The position numbers were made by a program, and so were the translations under genes. Source: Nitrospinota bacterium (GTDB lineage: Bacteria > UBA8248). Taken from it: DNA of 5,076 bases. The stretch spans positions 1 through 5,076 of the forward strand of contig DNYS01000002.1 in the NCBI GenBank assembly GCA_003506735.1, written 5' to 3'. This document shows positions 1 through 5,076 of this stretch, in pieces. How positions within the stretch are numbered: position 1 is the first letter of the stretch; the number at the start of each line of letters is the position of its first letter. Below the pieces are notes generated by a model. The model was given only the letters and a program-made list of their open reading frames with translations. It searched no databases and was not told the origin of the DNA.

Positions 1-1
1 C

Positions 2-28
2 GGATTCCCTTTTCAATACGGAAAATCC
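2..28 (-). repeat. Inverted repeat at the left edge, in the leader of the outgoing transcript
   Basis: On the minus strand GGATTTTCC (28-20) can pair with GGGAATCC (9-2) around a ten-base loop, allowing one bulge or two G-T pairs. It falls about 45 bases after the predicted transcription start and could be a leader hairpin or part of an RNA gene cut by the window edge. No function can be assigned. The rest of 1-211 shows no supportable gene. Confidence 0.25.
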
Positions 29-78
29 AGCCGCTCCGGACCGGCCAAACCAACGCCGAATTCGTGAGGCGGAAACGG

Positions 79-107
79 AATATAGACCTCGCTACCCCAA
101 TTGTCAA
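79..107 (-). promoter_or_regulatory. Strong sigma70-like promoter directed out of the window
   Basis: On the minus strand a perfect TTGACA (102-107) is followed after exactly 17 bases by TATATT (79-84, five of six to TATAAT). Transcription would start near 72 and run leftward past the window edge. It lies after the flavoprotein stop in a gene-free stretch, so it should drive the next minus-strand gene or an RNA gene outside the window. Confidence 0.65.
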
Positions 108-132
108 AGGAAAAATGACAAGCGTTCCATTT

Positions 133-158
133 AGGCCGGTTCCAGGCCGGTTTTTTTT
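133..158 (+). terminator. Weak terminator-like hairpin with T-run, plus-strand orientation
   Basis: AGGCCGG (133-139) can pair with CCGGTTT (147-153) using four G-C pairs, two G-T pairs and one A-T pair, with a seven-base loop, followed by a run of T to 158. The same bases form a direct repeat, AGGCCGGTT at 133-141 and 144-152. The T-run serves only plus-strand transcription; on the minus strand, where the flavoprotein ends, no T-run follows the hairpin. It may stop a plus-strand transcript entering from the left, or be only a GC repeat. Confidence 0.3.
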
Positions 159-211
159 ATAAGGTGCCTATATTCAGCTTGTTACAGGATCCGTTCGATC
201 TCCAAAAACCC

Positions 212-1954
212 TCATTCCACGGGTATGGCCGCCGTTGAGGGGACCCCCGGGGGCGGATCCCCCACCCCCTCGCCCGGAATCTCCTCCCGGCGGGCCGATA
301 TTTCCCCGTTATGAGCCCGCAAAACAATATTGCATCTCCAATTCTCATCGTCCAGGTCGGGAAAATCGAAGCGAAAATGCCCGCCGCGGCTCTCCTCGCG
401 CATGAGGCCCGCCGTCGTGAGCATCCTGGCCACCTGAATGAGGTTTCCCGTCTCCAGAATCCGGCGCATGCACTCCCAGCGCTTTTTCGGGGAATCTCCG
501 GAGACGGACACCTCATCGTTATCCCGCTCGAGCGCATCCAGCTCAGTCAGGGCTTTCTTCAAACGATCGCCGTCCCGGATTTGCCCGATGGTGACGGTGC
601 CAACCTGCTGAACCTCTCTTCTGATTTCATCCACCCCCCCGCCGCCGGAGCGGTTTGCGCGCTCCTCGAGCCAGGCGATCCCCTCGCGCCATCCGCCGCC
701 CTCCGGGTCGGGCCGCTCCCGATCTCCGGCCTCGCAGGCGGCGCCGATTTCGGCCCGAAGTCCGAATACATAACTGTCCGCGAGCGCCGCGCCGCCCGTT
801 CTGTTGGCTCCGTGGATTCCGCCAGCGGCCTCGCCGCCAGCGTAGAATCCCTCGATCGTGGTGCGGCCCCACTCGTCGATGCGGATTCCGCCCAGGTAGG
901 TGTGCGGGCCGCTGGCCACCTCGATGGGCGACTCGGCCATGTCCACGCCGCAGTTTCTAAAAACCCGCACAATGTCCGCCGTGGCCCCGTTGTTGACCAC
1001 ATCGAACACATGGCGCGCGTCGAGCAAAATTCCGTGGCTTTCGGTTCCACGTCCCTGGTAGATTTCCGTTCCCACGGCGCGGTTCACGATGGCCCGGGTG
1101 GCGCGCTCGCCGCGCTCCGGGTCGTAGCGCCACATGAACCGCTCTCCATCCTTGTTGTAGAGGTAGGCGCCCGCGTTGATGAACCCGCTCGTGTGTGGCG
1201 GATATCCCCTTATCCGCTCGGGCGCGGCGGCCAGGAGCTGGTAGTCGATGAATTCCATGTCGATCAGATCCGCGCCCGCCCGCAGCGCCATGGCATAGCC
1301 GTCGCCCGATATGTAGGGGGGCGAATCGTTGAGCTCGTGAAGCTGGGGAGCGCCTCCCGTGGCCATGACGGTCGAGCGCGCGTGGACGGCGACGGGCGTT
1401 CCATCCCGGTAGAAAAACCCTCACGCCCCCACGACGCGGCCGCCCTCTTTCATCAGATCAACGAACATCACATGGGCGGTGGTCTCGAAATCCCACTCCT
1501 TCATCTTTTTAAAGAGCGAGTTCATCAGGGGCTTGCCCATCAGCTTTCCGCAATGGAGAAGGCGGTCGTAGCGGTGCGATGCGCTGGGCTTTTGGTGATA
1601 CCGGCCGTCCTTGAGCCAGACGAGCCCCAGACCCCAGGCGTCGAGCTCGATCGTCCGGTCGATGGCCTCGTGGCTCATGACGCGCATGAGGCGCAGGTTG
1701 CACAGATCGTAGGCCGCCTGCACCGAGTCCTCGTAAAGAAACTCCGGTTTGTCGTCGGGATGGGAATGACCGAAGGCGGCGGTGTGGCCGCCGCGCGCCA
1801 TGGAGGAGCTTCCCGAGGGGTAGGTGGCCTTTGTCATGAGAACCGGCCGGACGCCCGAACGCCGGCATCCGACGGCGGCCATCATCCCGGCGACGCCCCC
1901 GCCGATGATGAGGACATCGGTTTCGATATGCCGCACATTTTCGGATAAACCCAT
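212..1954 (-). CDS. Succinate dehydrogenase/fumarate reductase-type FAD flavoprotein, interrupted by one in-frame UGA
   Basis: From ATG 1952-1954 (AAGGAG at 1964-1969) to TGA 212-214 the frame is 580 codons plus stop, a normal length for this family, and stays in one frame throughout. The only interruption is UGA at codon 178. Before it: the dinucleotide site GGGVAG (18-23) and the FAD loop SMARGGHTAA (51-60). After it: ATGG (198-201), AMALRAGADLIDMEF, TRAIVNRA with the conserved Arg, the block PHTYLGGI...GFYAGGEAAGGIHGANRTGG, and the C-terminal helical domain with ESRGGHFRFDFP and DDENW. These are hallmarks of the superfamily that includes SdhA, FrdA, AprA and L-aspartate oxidase. No iron-sulfur or membrane partner lies in the window, so the substrate and electron partner are unknown. 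If the UGA is a true stop, a 177-residue fragment without the substrate domain results; the ATG at 1366 has no ribosome site for a separate second half. Options are nonsense mutation, sequence error, or recoding. Confidence 0.85.
1421..1423 (-). other. In-frame UGA inside the flavoprotein gene
   Basis: The codon lies between G-R-V-V-G-A and G-F-F-Y-R-D-G, a beta-hairpin just before the ATGG motif of the FAD domain. In E. coli SdhA and FrdA the matching position is Thr or Val as I align them, not a redox cysteine. Sequence on both sides is well conserved and no frameshift is present. A hairpin can be drawn at 1394-1420 (GGGU with GCCC, UUCUA with UGGAA, loop CCGGGA), but its loop starts only 11 bases after the UGA, nearer than usual for a bacterial SECIS. 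Confidence 0.6.
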
Positions 1955-2038
1955 CCCCGAAATCTCCTTGCGGGAGCGCTATCGGTGCGCCTTACGGGTG
2001 AGTCGTGGATTTGGCCGGTTCTTAGGCCTGCATTTTCG
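1955..2038 (-). repeat. Short intergenic spacer with a 9-base direct repeat
   Basis: Between the hydrolase stop and the flavoprotein start. TAGGCCTGC occurs at 2023-2031 and again at 2040-2048, the second copy overlapping the hydrolase stop codon. AAGGAG (1964-1969) nine bases before ATG 1954 is the flavoprotein ribosome site. I see no promoter or terminator here. The repeat may be chance. Confidence 0.3.
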
Positions 2039-2851
2039 CTAGGCCTGCGCCGGCGCGCCGTCCGAGATGAACGCCTCGATGACCGCGGTTGTCTCCTCCG
2101 GCGCCTCCAGGCTGATCAGATGACCCACATCGAGGACGACCTCTTTCCTGGAACCCGGGATCTTTTCGGCCAACTCATCGGCACAGGCCAGAAAACCGGG
2201 AAGATCCCGCTCGCCCACCATGATCAGCGTCCGGGCGGTGATTCCTAAAACCACGTCGGCCAGCGAGGAATCCCTCGGCGGATTCTCATCGAGCCAGTGC
2301 GTCCCCGTGTAGGTGAGCATGATCTGCTCGATTTTCGACGCCACTTCCTCTTTTTCCAGTGCGGGCCCGAAAATCGGGAGCGACATCCAATACTCCTTGG
2401 CCGCCCGGAGCCCCTCGCCCCGCAGCGTCGCCATCGTCTGAAGGCGCTGTTCGGCGAATTCGGGCAAAAGGCGGTCCAGGTCGAAGCCGGCGCCCATGGC
2501 GATCACCGAAGCCGTCTTGTCCGGATGCGCGGCGGCAAAGCCCAGGGCGATGCCGGCGCCCCGGCTCAACCCCACCAGATGCGCTTTTGGCACTTTCGCC
2601 ACGTCCAGGAAGCTTTCGAGATCCTTGATCTCCTCATCGCGGCCGTATCCGGTGGCCGGCTTCTCGGAGCCCCCGTGTCCCCTGAGGTCAAAGGTGATGA
2701 CGCGGTGCGATGCGCGCAGGACCTGGCGCTGGCGGTCCCACATCGAGCGGTTCAACCCGTGGGCATGCAGAAAAACAATGGGGGTCTTGGTGGAGCCGAA
2801 ATCGGTGTCGTCAAAAGCTATCTGAATGTCATTGCAAACGGCTTGTGCCAC
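2039..2851 (-). CDS. Alpha/beta-fold hydrolase
   Basis: 270 residues from GTG 2849-2851 (GGAGGA at 2859-2864) to TAG 2039-2041; the usual size for a single-domain alpha/beta hydrolase. Visible elements, numbered from this start: PIVFLHAHG (24-32) carrying the oxyanion-hole HG loop; FDLRGHGGSEKP (54-65); the nucleophile elbow G-L-S-R-G with Ser96; the acid in VGERD at Asp216; and the base in DVGHLISLE at His244. The catalytic triad is therefore complete. A cap region lies between about 125 and 195. The layout resembles the esterase, 3-oxoadipate enol-lactonase and haloperoxidase-like group, but these differ only subtly and the substrate cannot be assigned. No signal peptide, so cytoplasmic. 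The flavoprotein gene follows 84 bases downstream on the same strand, with no terminator seen between, so the two may be cotranscribed. Confidence 0.9.
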   Translation of the reverse strand: MAQAVCNDIQIAFDDTDFGSTKTPIVFLHAHGLNRSMWDRQRQVLRASHRVITFDLRGHGGSEKPATGYGRDEEIKDLESFLDVAKVPKAHLVGLSRGAGIALGFAAAHPDKTASVIAMGAGFDLDRLLPEFAEQRLQTMATLRGEGLRAAKEYWMSLPIFGPALEKEEVASKIEQIMLTYTGTHWLDENPPRDSSLADVVLGITARTLIMVGERDLPGFLACADELAEKIPGSRKEVVLDVGHLISLEAPEETTAVIEAFISDGAPAQA

Positions 2852-2858
2852 AAAAAAA

Positions 2859-2864
2859 TCCTCC
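2859..2864 (-). promoter_or_regulatory. Ribosome binding site that sets the hydrolase start
   Basis: GGAGGA on the minus strand is followed by seven T residues and then GTG (2849-2851). The alternative ATG at 2879-2881, ten codons upstream, has no purine-rich site before it, and this strong site would then be inside the gene. It therefore points to the GTG as the true start. Confidence 0.6.
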
Positions 2865-2954
2865 CGCGGGATCTGAATCATCCAAGGCCGGCCGCCCGCC
2901 CCCAAAAAGGGGACGTCCCGCGATGGCGGGCTTCCTGGGCTATGAGACCGGCAA

Positions 2955-2983
2955 GGTATACAATGAACGCGCGGACATGGCAA
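2955..2983 (-). promoter_or_regulatory. Probable sigma70-type promoter for the alpha/beta hydrolase
   Basis: On the minus strand TTGCCA (2978-2983, five of six matches to TTGACA) is followed after exactly 17 bases by TATACC (2955-2960, four of six to TATAAT). Transcription would start near 2948, giving a leader of about 100 bases before the GTG at 2851. It lies in the 209-base gap between the operon end and the hydrolase, where a promoter would be expected. Confidence 0.45.
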
Positions 2984-3060
2984 AGAGCGCCGAAATAACC
3001 TGCCGGGCGCTCCCTCGCCGCACCAAATGGGTCCGGTGAACTACCCCATGAAATCTCCAG

Positions 3061-3237
3061 TTATTTTTCTTCTTTTTCAGGAGGAATTTCGGCCACGTTA
3101 GGTTTATCAGGTTTGATCCCCATAACCCCTGGAGTAAAATTTAATACATGCCCAAAATTACTACAAAAAATGGAAACGTATGAAGTCTCTCCAGCGATTT
3201 CACAAGCTCCCTCAGTCCGATACCTCGGGGTTTTCAT
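3061..3237 (-). CDS. Doubtful small ORF in an AT-rich stretch
   Basis: 58 codons from ATG 3235-3237 to TAA 3061-3063, overlapping the end of the 61-residue gene in another frame. An AGAGG sequence lies six bases before the ATG but is inside the upstream gene. From about 3211 leftward the base composition drops clearly to AT-rich, unlike everything else in the window. The C-terminal part reads like protein (SIFCSNFGHVLNFTPGV, then a Lys/Pro/Glu-rich tail PPEKEEK), with a lone Cys in a setting faintly like a zinc-ribbon knuckle. I recognise no family. It may be a decayed or imported fragment, a translated small protein, or chance. Confidence 0.25.
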   Translation of the reverse strand: MKTPRYRTEGACEIAGETSYVSIFCSNFGHVLNFTPGVMGIKPDKPNVAEIPPEKEEK

Positions 3238-3397
3238 CTTCCGCCTCTGGCGGCAGGGGCACGATTCCGCACTCCCCACAAGCGACGAGGATGCTCTCCA
3301 TCGGGATTCCCCGCTCCATTTCGGCCTGGATCCACTCCTGAAGCCTCTGGATTAGGGCCGCCTGCTCTTCGGTAGAGAGGTTATTCGATCGGGCCAT
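3212..3397 (-). CDS. Small hypothetical protein with a C-x-x-C pair
   Basis: 61 residues, ATG at 3395-3397, stop TGA 3212-3214. GGAGG (3405-3409) lies seven bases before the start, which supports real translation, and the gap to the cupin stop is 22 bases, so it is probably cotranscribed. I do not recognise the family. Residues 8-30 look like one charged amphipathic helix (STEEQAALIQRLQEWIQAEM), followed by a short hydrophobic stretch with Cys40-Gly-Glu-Cys43, and then an acidic, proline-rich tail (EAEDENPEVSD). The single C-x-x-C could be a redox or half metal site. No signal peptide or membrane segment is visible. Its placement next to a cupin and AhpD-like proteins suggests an accessory role, but that is a guess. 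Confidence 0.65.
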   Translation of the reverse strand: MARSNNLSTEEQAALIQRLQEWIQAEMERGIPMESILVACGECGIVPLPPEAEDENPEVSD

Positions 3398-3419
3398 GCG
3401 TCATCCTCCCCCAACCGGC

Positions 3420-3986
3420 CTAGCCGTCCACCTTCGAGACAATGCGCTTTTCCTTCCCCCGGTCCTGAACCTCCACCGTCCGGTTCTCCAGGTTGAAGCG
3501 CAGGTTTTTTCCGCTCTCGGCGTCCCCACTCACCACGCGGATAAATGTCGAATTCGCCGGATAGTCGATGGAGTGGATGTCGCCGACATCGTAGATGGAA
3601 GAGGTTCCCGCCTCGATGCGGTATTCGCTGGACACCTCCAGCTCGGCGTAGCCTTCCTTTGAGCCGTCGTCGAGACGCCGGTACTCTTTCATGTCGGTGT
3701 AGCCGGTGGCGTTTCCGTAGATGACCCAGAATGGGCCGTGGTCGTGGGGCGCGGCGCTGCCGGCGTCTTTATAAACGTGCGCCAGGACGTACATATCCGA
3801 TTCCTTGTTGTGATGAATGATGTGGCGGCCGGGCTCGGAATTCTCGCCCAGTATCCCGTCTACAAATTCGGGATGCGCCAGGATTTTATCGAAATGCTTC
3901 TGGATTTCCTTGCGCCCGGCCTCGCTGGCGTCCGCTTTCAGCGCCTCTTCGCAGTCCGCGCAAAACTCCTGAAACGAATAGGCCAT
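3420..3986 (-). CDS. Cysteine dioxygenase-like cupin, three-His metal-binding protein
   Basis: 188 residues. The ATG at 3984-3986 is preferred over the longer open frame reaching 4259, because AGGAG (3993-3997) precedes it and the longer form would run deep inside the neighbouring gene. Stop TAG 3420-3422. The first cupin motif is HDHGPFWVIYG (81-91), providing His81 and His83; the second is GDIHSIDYP (135-143), providing His138. Family knowledge: thiol dioxygenases of the cysteine dioxygenase type and their COG5553-like relatives bind Fe(II) by three histidines without the usual cupin glutamate, and the HDHG...W pattern is typical. Such enzymes oxidise a small thiol to its sulfinate with O2 in the cytoplasm. 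The substrate here cannot be told from the sequence, and the protein is too diverged to call cysteine dioxygenase outright. The neighbouring redox proteins fit a role in thiol chemistry, which is inference. Confidence 0.8.
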   Translation of the reverse strand: MAYSFQEFCADCEEALKADASEAGRKEIQKHFDKILAHPEFVDGILGENSEPGRHIIHHNKESDMYVLAHVYKDAGSAAPHDHGPFWVIYGNATGYTDMKEYRRLDDGSKEGYAELEVSSEYRIEAGTSSIYDVGDIHSIDYPANSTFIRVVSGDAESGKNLRFNLENRTVEVQDRGKEKRIVSKVDG

Positions 3987-4003
3987 TGTTTTCTCCTCTC
4001 GAA

Positions 4004-4612
4004 TTATTTTTTCCGCCCGCCCACGCTCGAACCGTAGGTTTTTTCGGACTCTTCCTGGCTGATCGGGTTCCCCTCCGGATCGTGCATGGGAAACGCCCGG
4101 AGCGTGCGCATGAAGACCTGCATGCCGTAGTGGATGGCGATGAAACCGCCGAGCTCCATGATCTGGGCCTCGGAGAAATGCTTTTTGCCCTCGCCGTAGA
4201 ACTCCGCGTTCAGCTTCTTCGGCTCGCGGTACATCAGCCAGGCATAGCGAAGCGCCCACTTTTCGGCGTCGGTGAATCCCGGGTCGTTTTCAAAATCCCC
4301 GCACCCCGCCTCGATGCGCTCCTCGGTCAGGCCCTCTTTCTTGGCTTTCTCCGAGCGGAGGTTGGCGAAATAGGTGTCCTCCGCATTCCGGGAGAGCTGG
4401 ACCCGGATGATCTCCTTGAGCTTGTGGTCCACGTTTCCTTCGGCGTGGGCCATGTGCATGGCACCGTGCAGCGCCTTGGCGTAGCCGGGCGCATGGGCCA
4501 GGATCCGGACAAATAGCTCGTCCGGCGCCTGGATATCCCGGGAACGCTTGAGCAGCTTCCCGAAGCCGGCCTGGTCGATCCGATCCTCCGGGAGAGGTTC
4601 GATAAATGGCAC
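4004..4612 (-). CDS. Carboxymuconolactone decarboxylase/AhpD-family paralogue lacking the redox cysteines
   Basis: 202 residues, with GTG start at 4610-4612 chosen because AGGAGG (4621-4626) lies at good spacing; stop TAA 4004-4006. It aligns without effort to the upstream selenoprotein: AKKEGLTEERI matches AKRDGLTEEMI, both have an FYxx...E(I)xELGxFI helix, an FxRTLxxxPM segment and the tail SQEES...YG, so the two are tandem duplicates. In the motif region it reads A-E-D-T-Y-F-A-N-L-R-S (77-87): Asp79 stands where the motif Cys is, and Phe82 where Sec is. A cysteine-based peroxidase or disulfide reaction is therefore unlikely; it may be a structural partner (the family forms oligomers) or have another activity. 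The only cysteine is Cys104, outside the motif. It sits 25 bases after the selenoprotein and 17 bases before the cupin gene, consistent with one transcript. Family assignment is firm; function is not. Confidence 0.88.
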   Translation of the reverse strand: MPFIEPLPEDRIDQAGFGKLLKRSRDIQAPDELFVRILAHAPGYAKALHGAMHMAHAEGNVDHKLKEIIRVQLSRNAEDTYFANLRSEKAKKEGLTEERIEAGCGDFENDPGFTDAEKWALRYAWLMYREPKKLNAEFYGEGKKHFSEAQIMELGGFIAIHYGMQVFMRTLRAFPMHDPEGNPISQEESEKTYGSSVGGRKK

Positions 4613-4637
4613 CGCGGATTCCTCCTGAATAGACGGT

Positions 4638-5076
4638 TTATTCGCTTCCTGATTCGATTTCGGATTCGCCCTCGCCGGTGGCGCGCGCCATCGCGCCCCG
4701 CAGGTGAGAGGTCGGGCGGTCGCCGTAGATGCGGCGCGATTCCTCCTGGCTCACCAGGTGGCCGTCGGGCGAGAACATCGGATAGAAATCCAGCGTCCGG
4801 AAAAACGTGTGGTAGCCCACGTTAAAGCCGATGAAGGCTCCGAGCTCGACGATCTCCTCGTCTGAATAAAGCTCCTGAAGCCTCGCGTAGAAAGCGCCGT
4901 CGATCTTCTCGGGCTCGAACTGCATCAGCTCGCTGTACTCCAGGGCAATCTTTTCGCTTTCGGTGAACTTGTCGCTCTCTCTGAAGTTCTCGATGCCCTC
5001 GTCGATCATCTCCTCGGTGAGACCGTCCCGCTTCGCCGAAGCGGATCGCACGTTGCCTCAGTAGTTGCAGTCGGCC
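4638..5076 (-). CDS. AhpD-like / carboxymuconolactone decarboxylase family protein, probable selenoprotein with CxxU motif (5' end outside window)
   Basis: Seen: read from 5075 in one frame, the visible 145 residues begin A-D-C-N-Y, pass a UGA at 5058-5060, and continue G-N-V-R-S then GLTEE, ending at TAA 4638-4640. Family knowledge: AhpD-like members of the carboxymuconolactone decarboxylase fold carry a C-x-x-C redox pair at the start of a helix; this subfamily reads C-x-Y-C-x-N-x-R-S, and here UGA falls exactly on the second cysteine. The motif Cys is 3 codons before the UGA. A GTG at 5049-5051 would give a 137-residue ORF, but that start cuts off the catalytic motif and no clear ribosome site precedes it. 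By alignment with the downstream paralogue about 76 N-terminal residues are missing beyond the window. Likely a thiol-dependent peroxidase or disulfide-exchange enzyme in the cytoplasm; substrate unknown. It heads the run of genes, 25 bases before the paralogue. Alternative: a pseudogene with a Cys-to-stop change. Confidence 0.8.
5024..5048 (-). promoter_or_regulatory. Candidate bacterial SECIS hairpin
   Basis: On the minus-strand RNA, CCGCUU (5044-5039) pairs with AAGCGG (5033-5028), closing a five-base loop CGGCG (5038-5034). A U-G wobble extends the stem, and after an A-A mismatch two more pairs (5048-5024, 5047-5025) extend it further. The loop begins 19 bases after the UGA and has G as its second base. 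Bacterial SECIS elements lie in the coding region just after UGA, with the loop roughly 16 to 37 bases downstream and a G among the first two loop bases, so the geometry fits. The pairing was done by hand; no energy was computed. Confidence 0.7.
5058..5060 (-). other. In-frame UGA, probable selenocysteine codon
   Basis: The UGA replaces the second cysteine of the C-x-x-C motif of an AhpD-like protein (C-N-Y-UGA-G-N-V-R-S). The reading frame is open and family-like on both sides. Cys/Sec exchange at a redox-active cysteine is the classic mark of a selenoprotein, and AhpD-like CxxU proteins are a known bacterial selenoprotein type. Incorporation would need SelB, SelA, SelD and tRNA-Sec, none of which is in the window. 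Confidence 0.8.

Noticed and set aside
3..134. C-terminal end of a plus-strand gene entering from the left
   Set aside because: All three plus frames are open for some distance in this short stretch, none has a recognisable motif, and the strong minus-strand promoter occupies the same bases.
311..1948. 545-codon open frame on the plus strand
   Set aside because: It lies opposite the flavoprotein, whose motifs are clear on the minus strand. Its composition (Ala, Arg, Gly, Val and His rich, no domain) is that of an antisense shadow in GC-rich DNA.
2899..2930. Two small hairpins (CCCC-AAAAA-GGGG and CCCGC-GATG-GCGGG) as a terminator
   Set aside because: Stems are only four and five pairs, with no T-run after either on the minus strand.
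2852..2983. Longer hydrolase start at 2983 or 2881
   Set aside because: The added residues are not family-like and lack a ribosome site. The start at 2983 would also place the coding region over the likely promoter.
2297..2998. 233-codon plus-strand frame
   Set aside because: Antisense to the alpha/beta hydrolase, which has a full catalytic triad. No recognisable motif in the plus-strand reading.
3987..4259. N-terminal extension of the cupin gene to 4259
   Set aside because: It would run through the paralogue gene in another frame with low-quality sequence; a good ribosome site precedes ATG 3986.
4638..5051. GTG 5051 as the true start of the AhpD-like gene
   Set aside because: It would remove the redox motif and the whole first part of the fold, while the frame continues family-like upstream through the UGA.
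212..5060. A variant genetic code reading UGA as an amino acid throughout
   Set aside because: UGA serves as the natural end of the 61-residue gene (3212-3214) and of the flavoprotein (212-214), where read-through adds only nine residues before TAA. Two isolated internal UGAs fit recoding or mutation better.

Overview
The window is GC-rich with GTG as well as ATG starts, and every gene I can support lies on the minus strand, so genes read from right to left. It looks like a fragment of a bacterial chromosome, probably an uncultured or environmental lineage. I cannot place it more precisely. The main clue is a UGA codon in the redox motif of an AhpD-like protein at the right edge, followed at the right distance by a SECIS-type hairpin. 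This points to an organism that makes selenocysteine (Sec).

Right half, 5076 to about 3060: a tight run of four genes with gaps of 17 to 25 bases. The first, cut by the window edge, is a carboxymuconolactone decarboxylase/AhpD-family protein. A start-to-stop reading would begin at 5051, but the frame continues through UGA 5058-5060 and gives the motif C-N-Y-Sec. The second is a paralogue in which both redox positions are lost (Asp and Phe). The third is a cysteine-dioxygenase-like cupin with a three-histidine metal site. The fourth is a 61-residue protein of unknown function with a C-x-x-C pair. Together they suggest a thiol, peroxide or small-molecule redox unit; the substrate cannot be read from the sequence. 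A short AT-rich stretch (3061-3211) after it holds a doubtful overlapping small ORF.

Left half: a sigma70-like promoter (2955-2983) precedes a 270-residue alpha/beta hydrolase with a complete Ser-Asp-His triad. After 84 bases comes a flavoprotein of the succinate dehydrogenase/fumarate reductase family (212-1954), whose frame is intact except for one in-frame UGA at 1421-1423. That UGA may be a nonsense mutation or sequence error. Because Sec is likely used nearby, a second recoding event is also possible, but its hairpin is poorer and the position is not a known redox site.

The left 211 bases hold no gene. They contain a strong-looking minus-strand promoter (TTGACA-17-TATATT) firing out of the window, a GC hairpin with a T-run oriented for the plus strand, and an inverted repeat at the very edge. 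No RNA gene, CRISPR array, insertion sequence or attachment site was seen.
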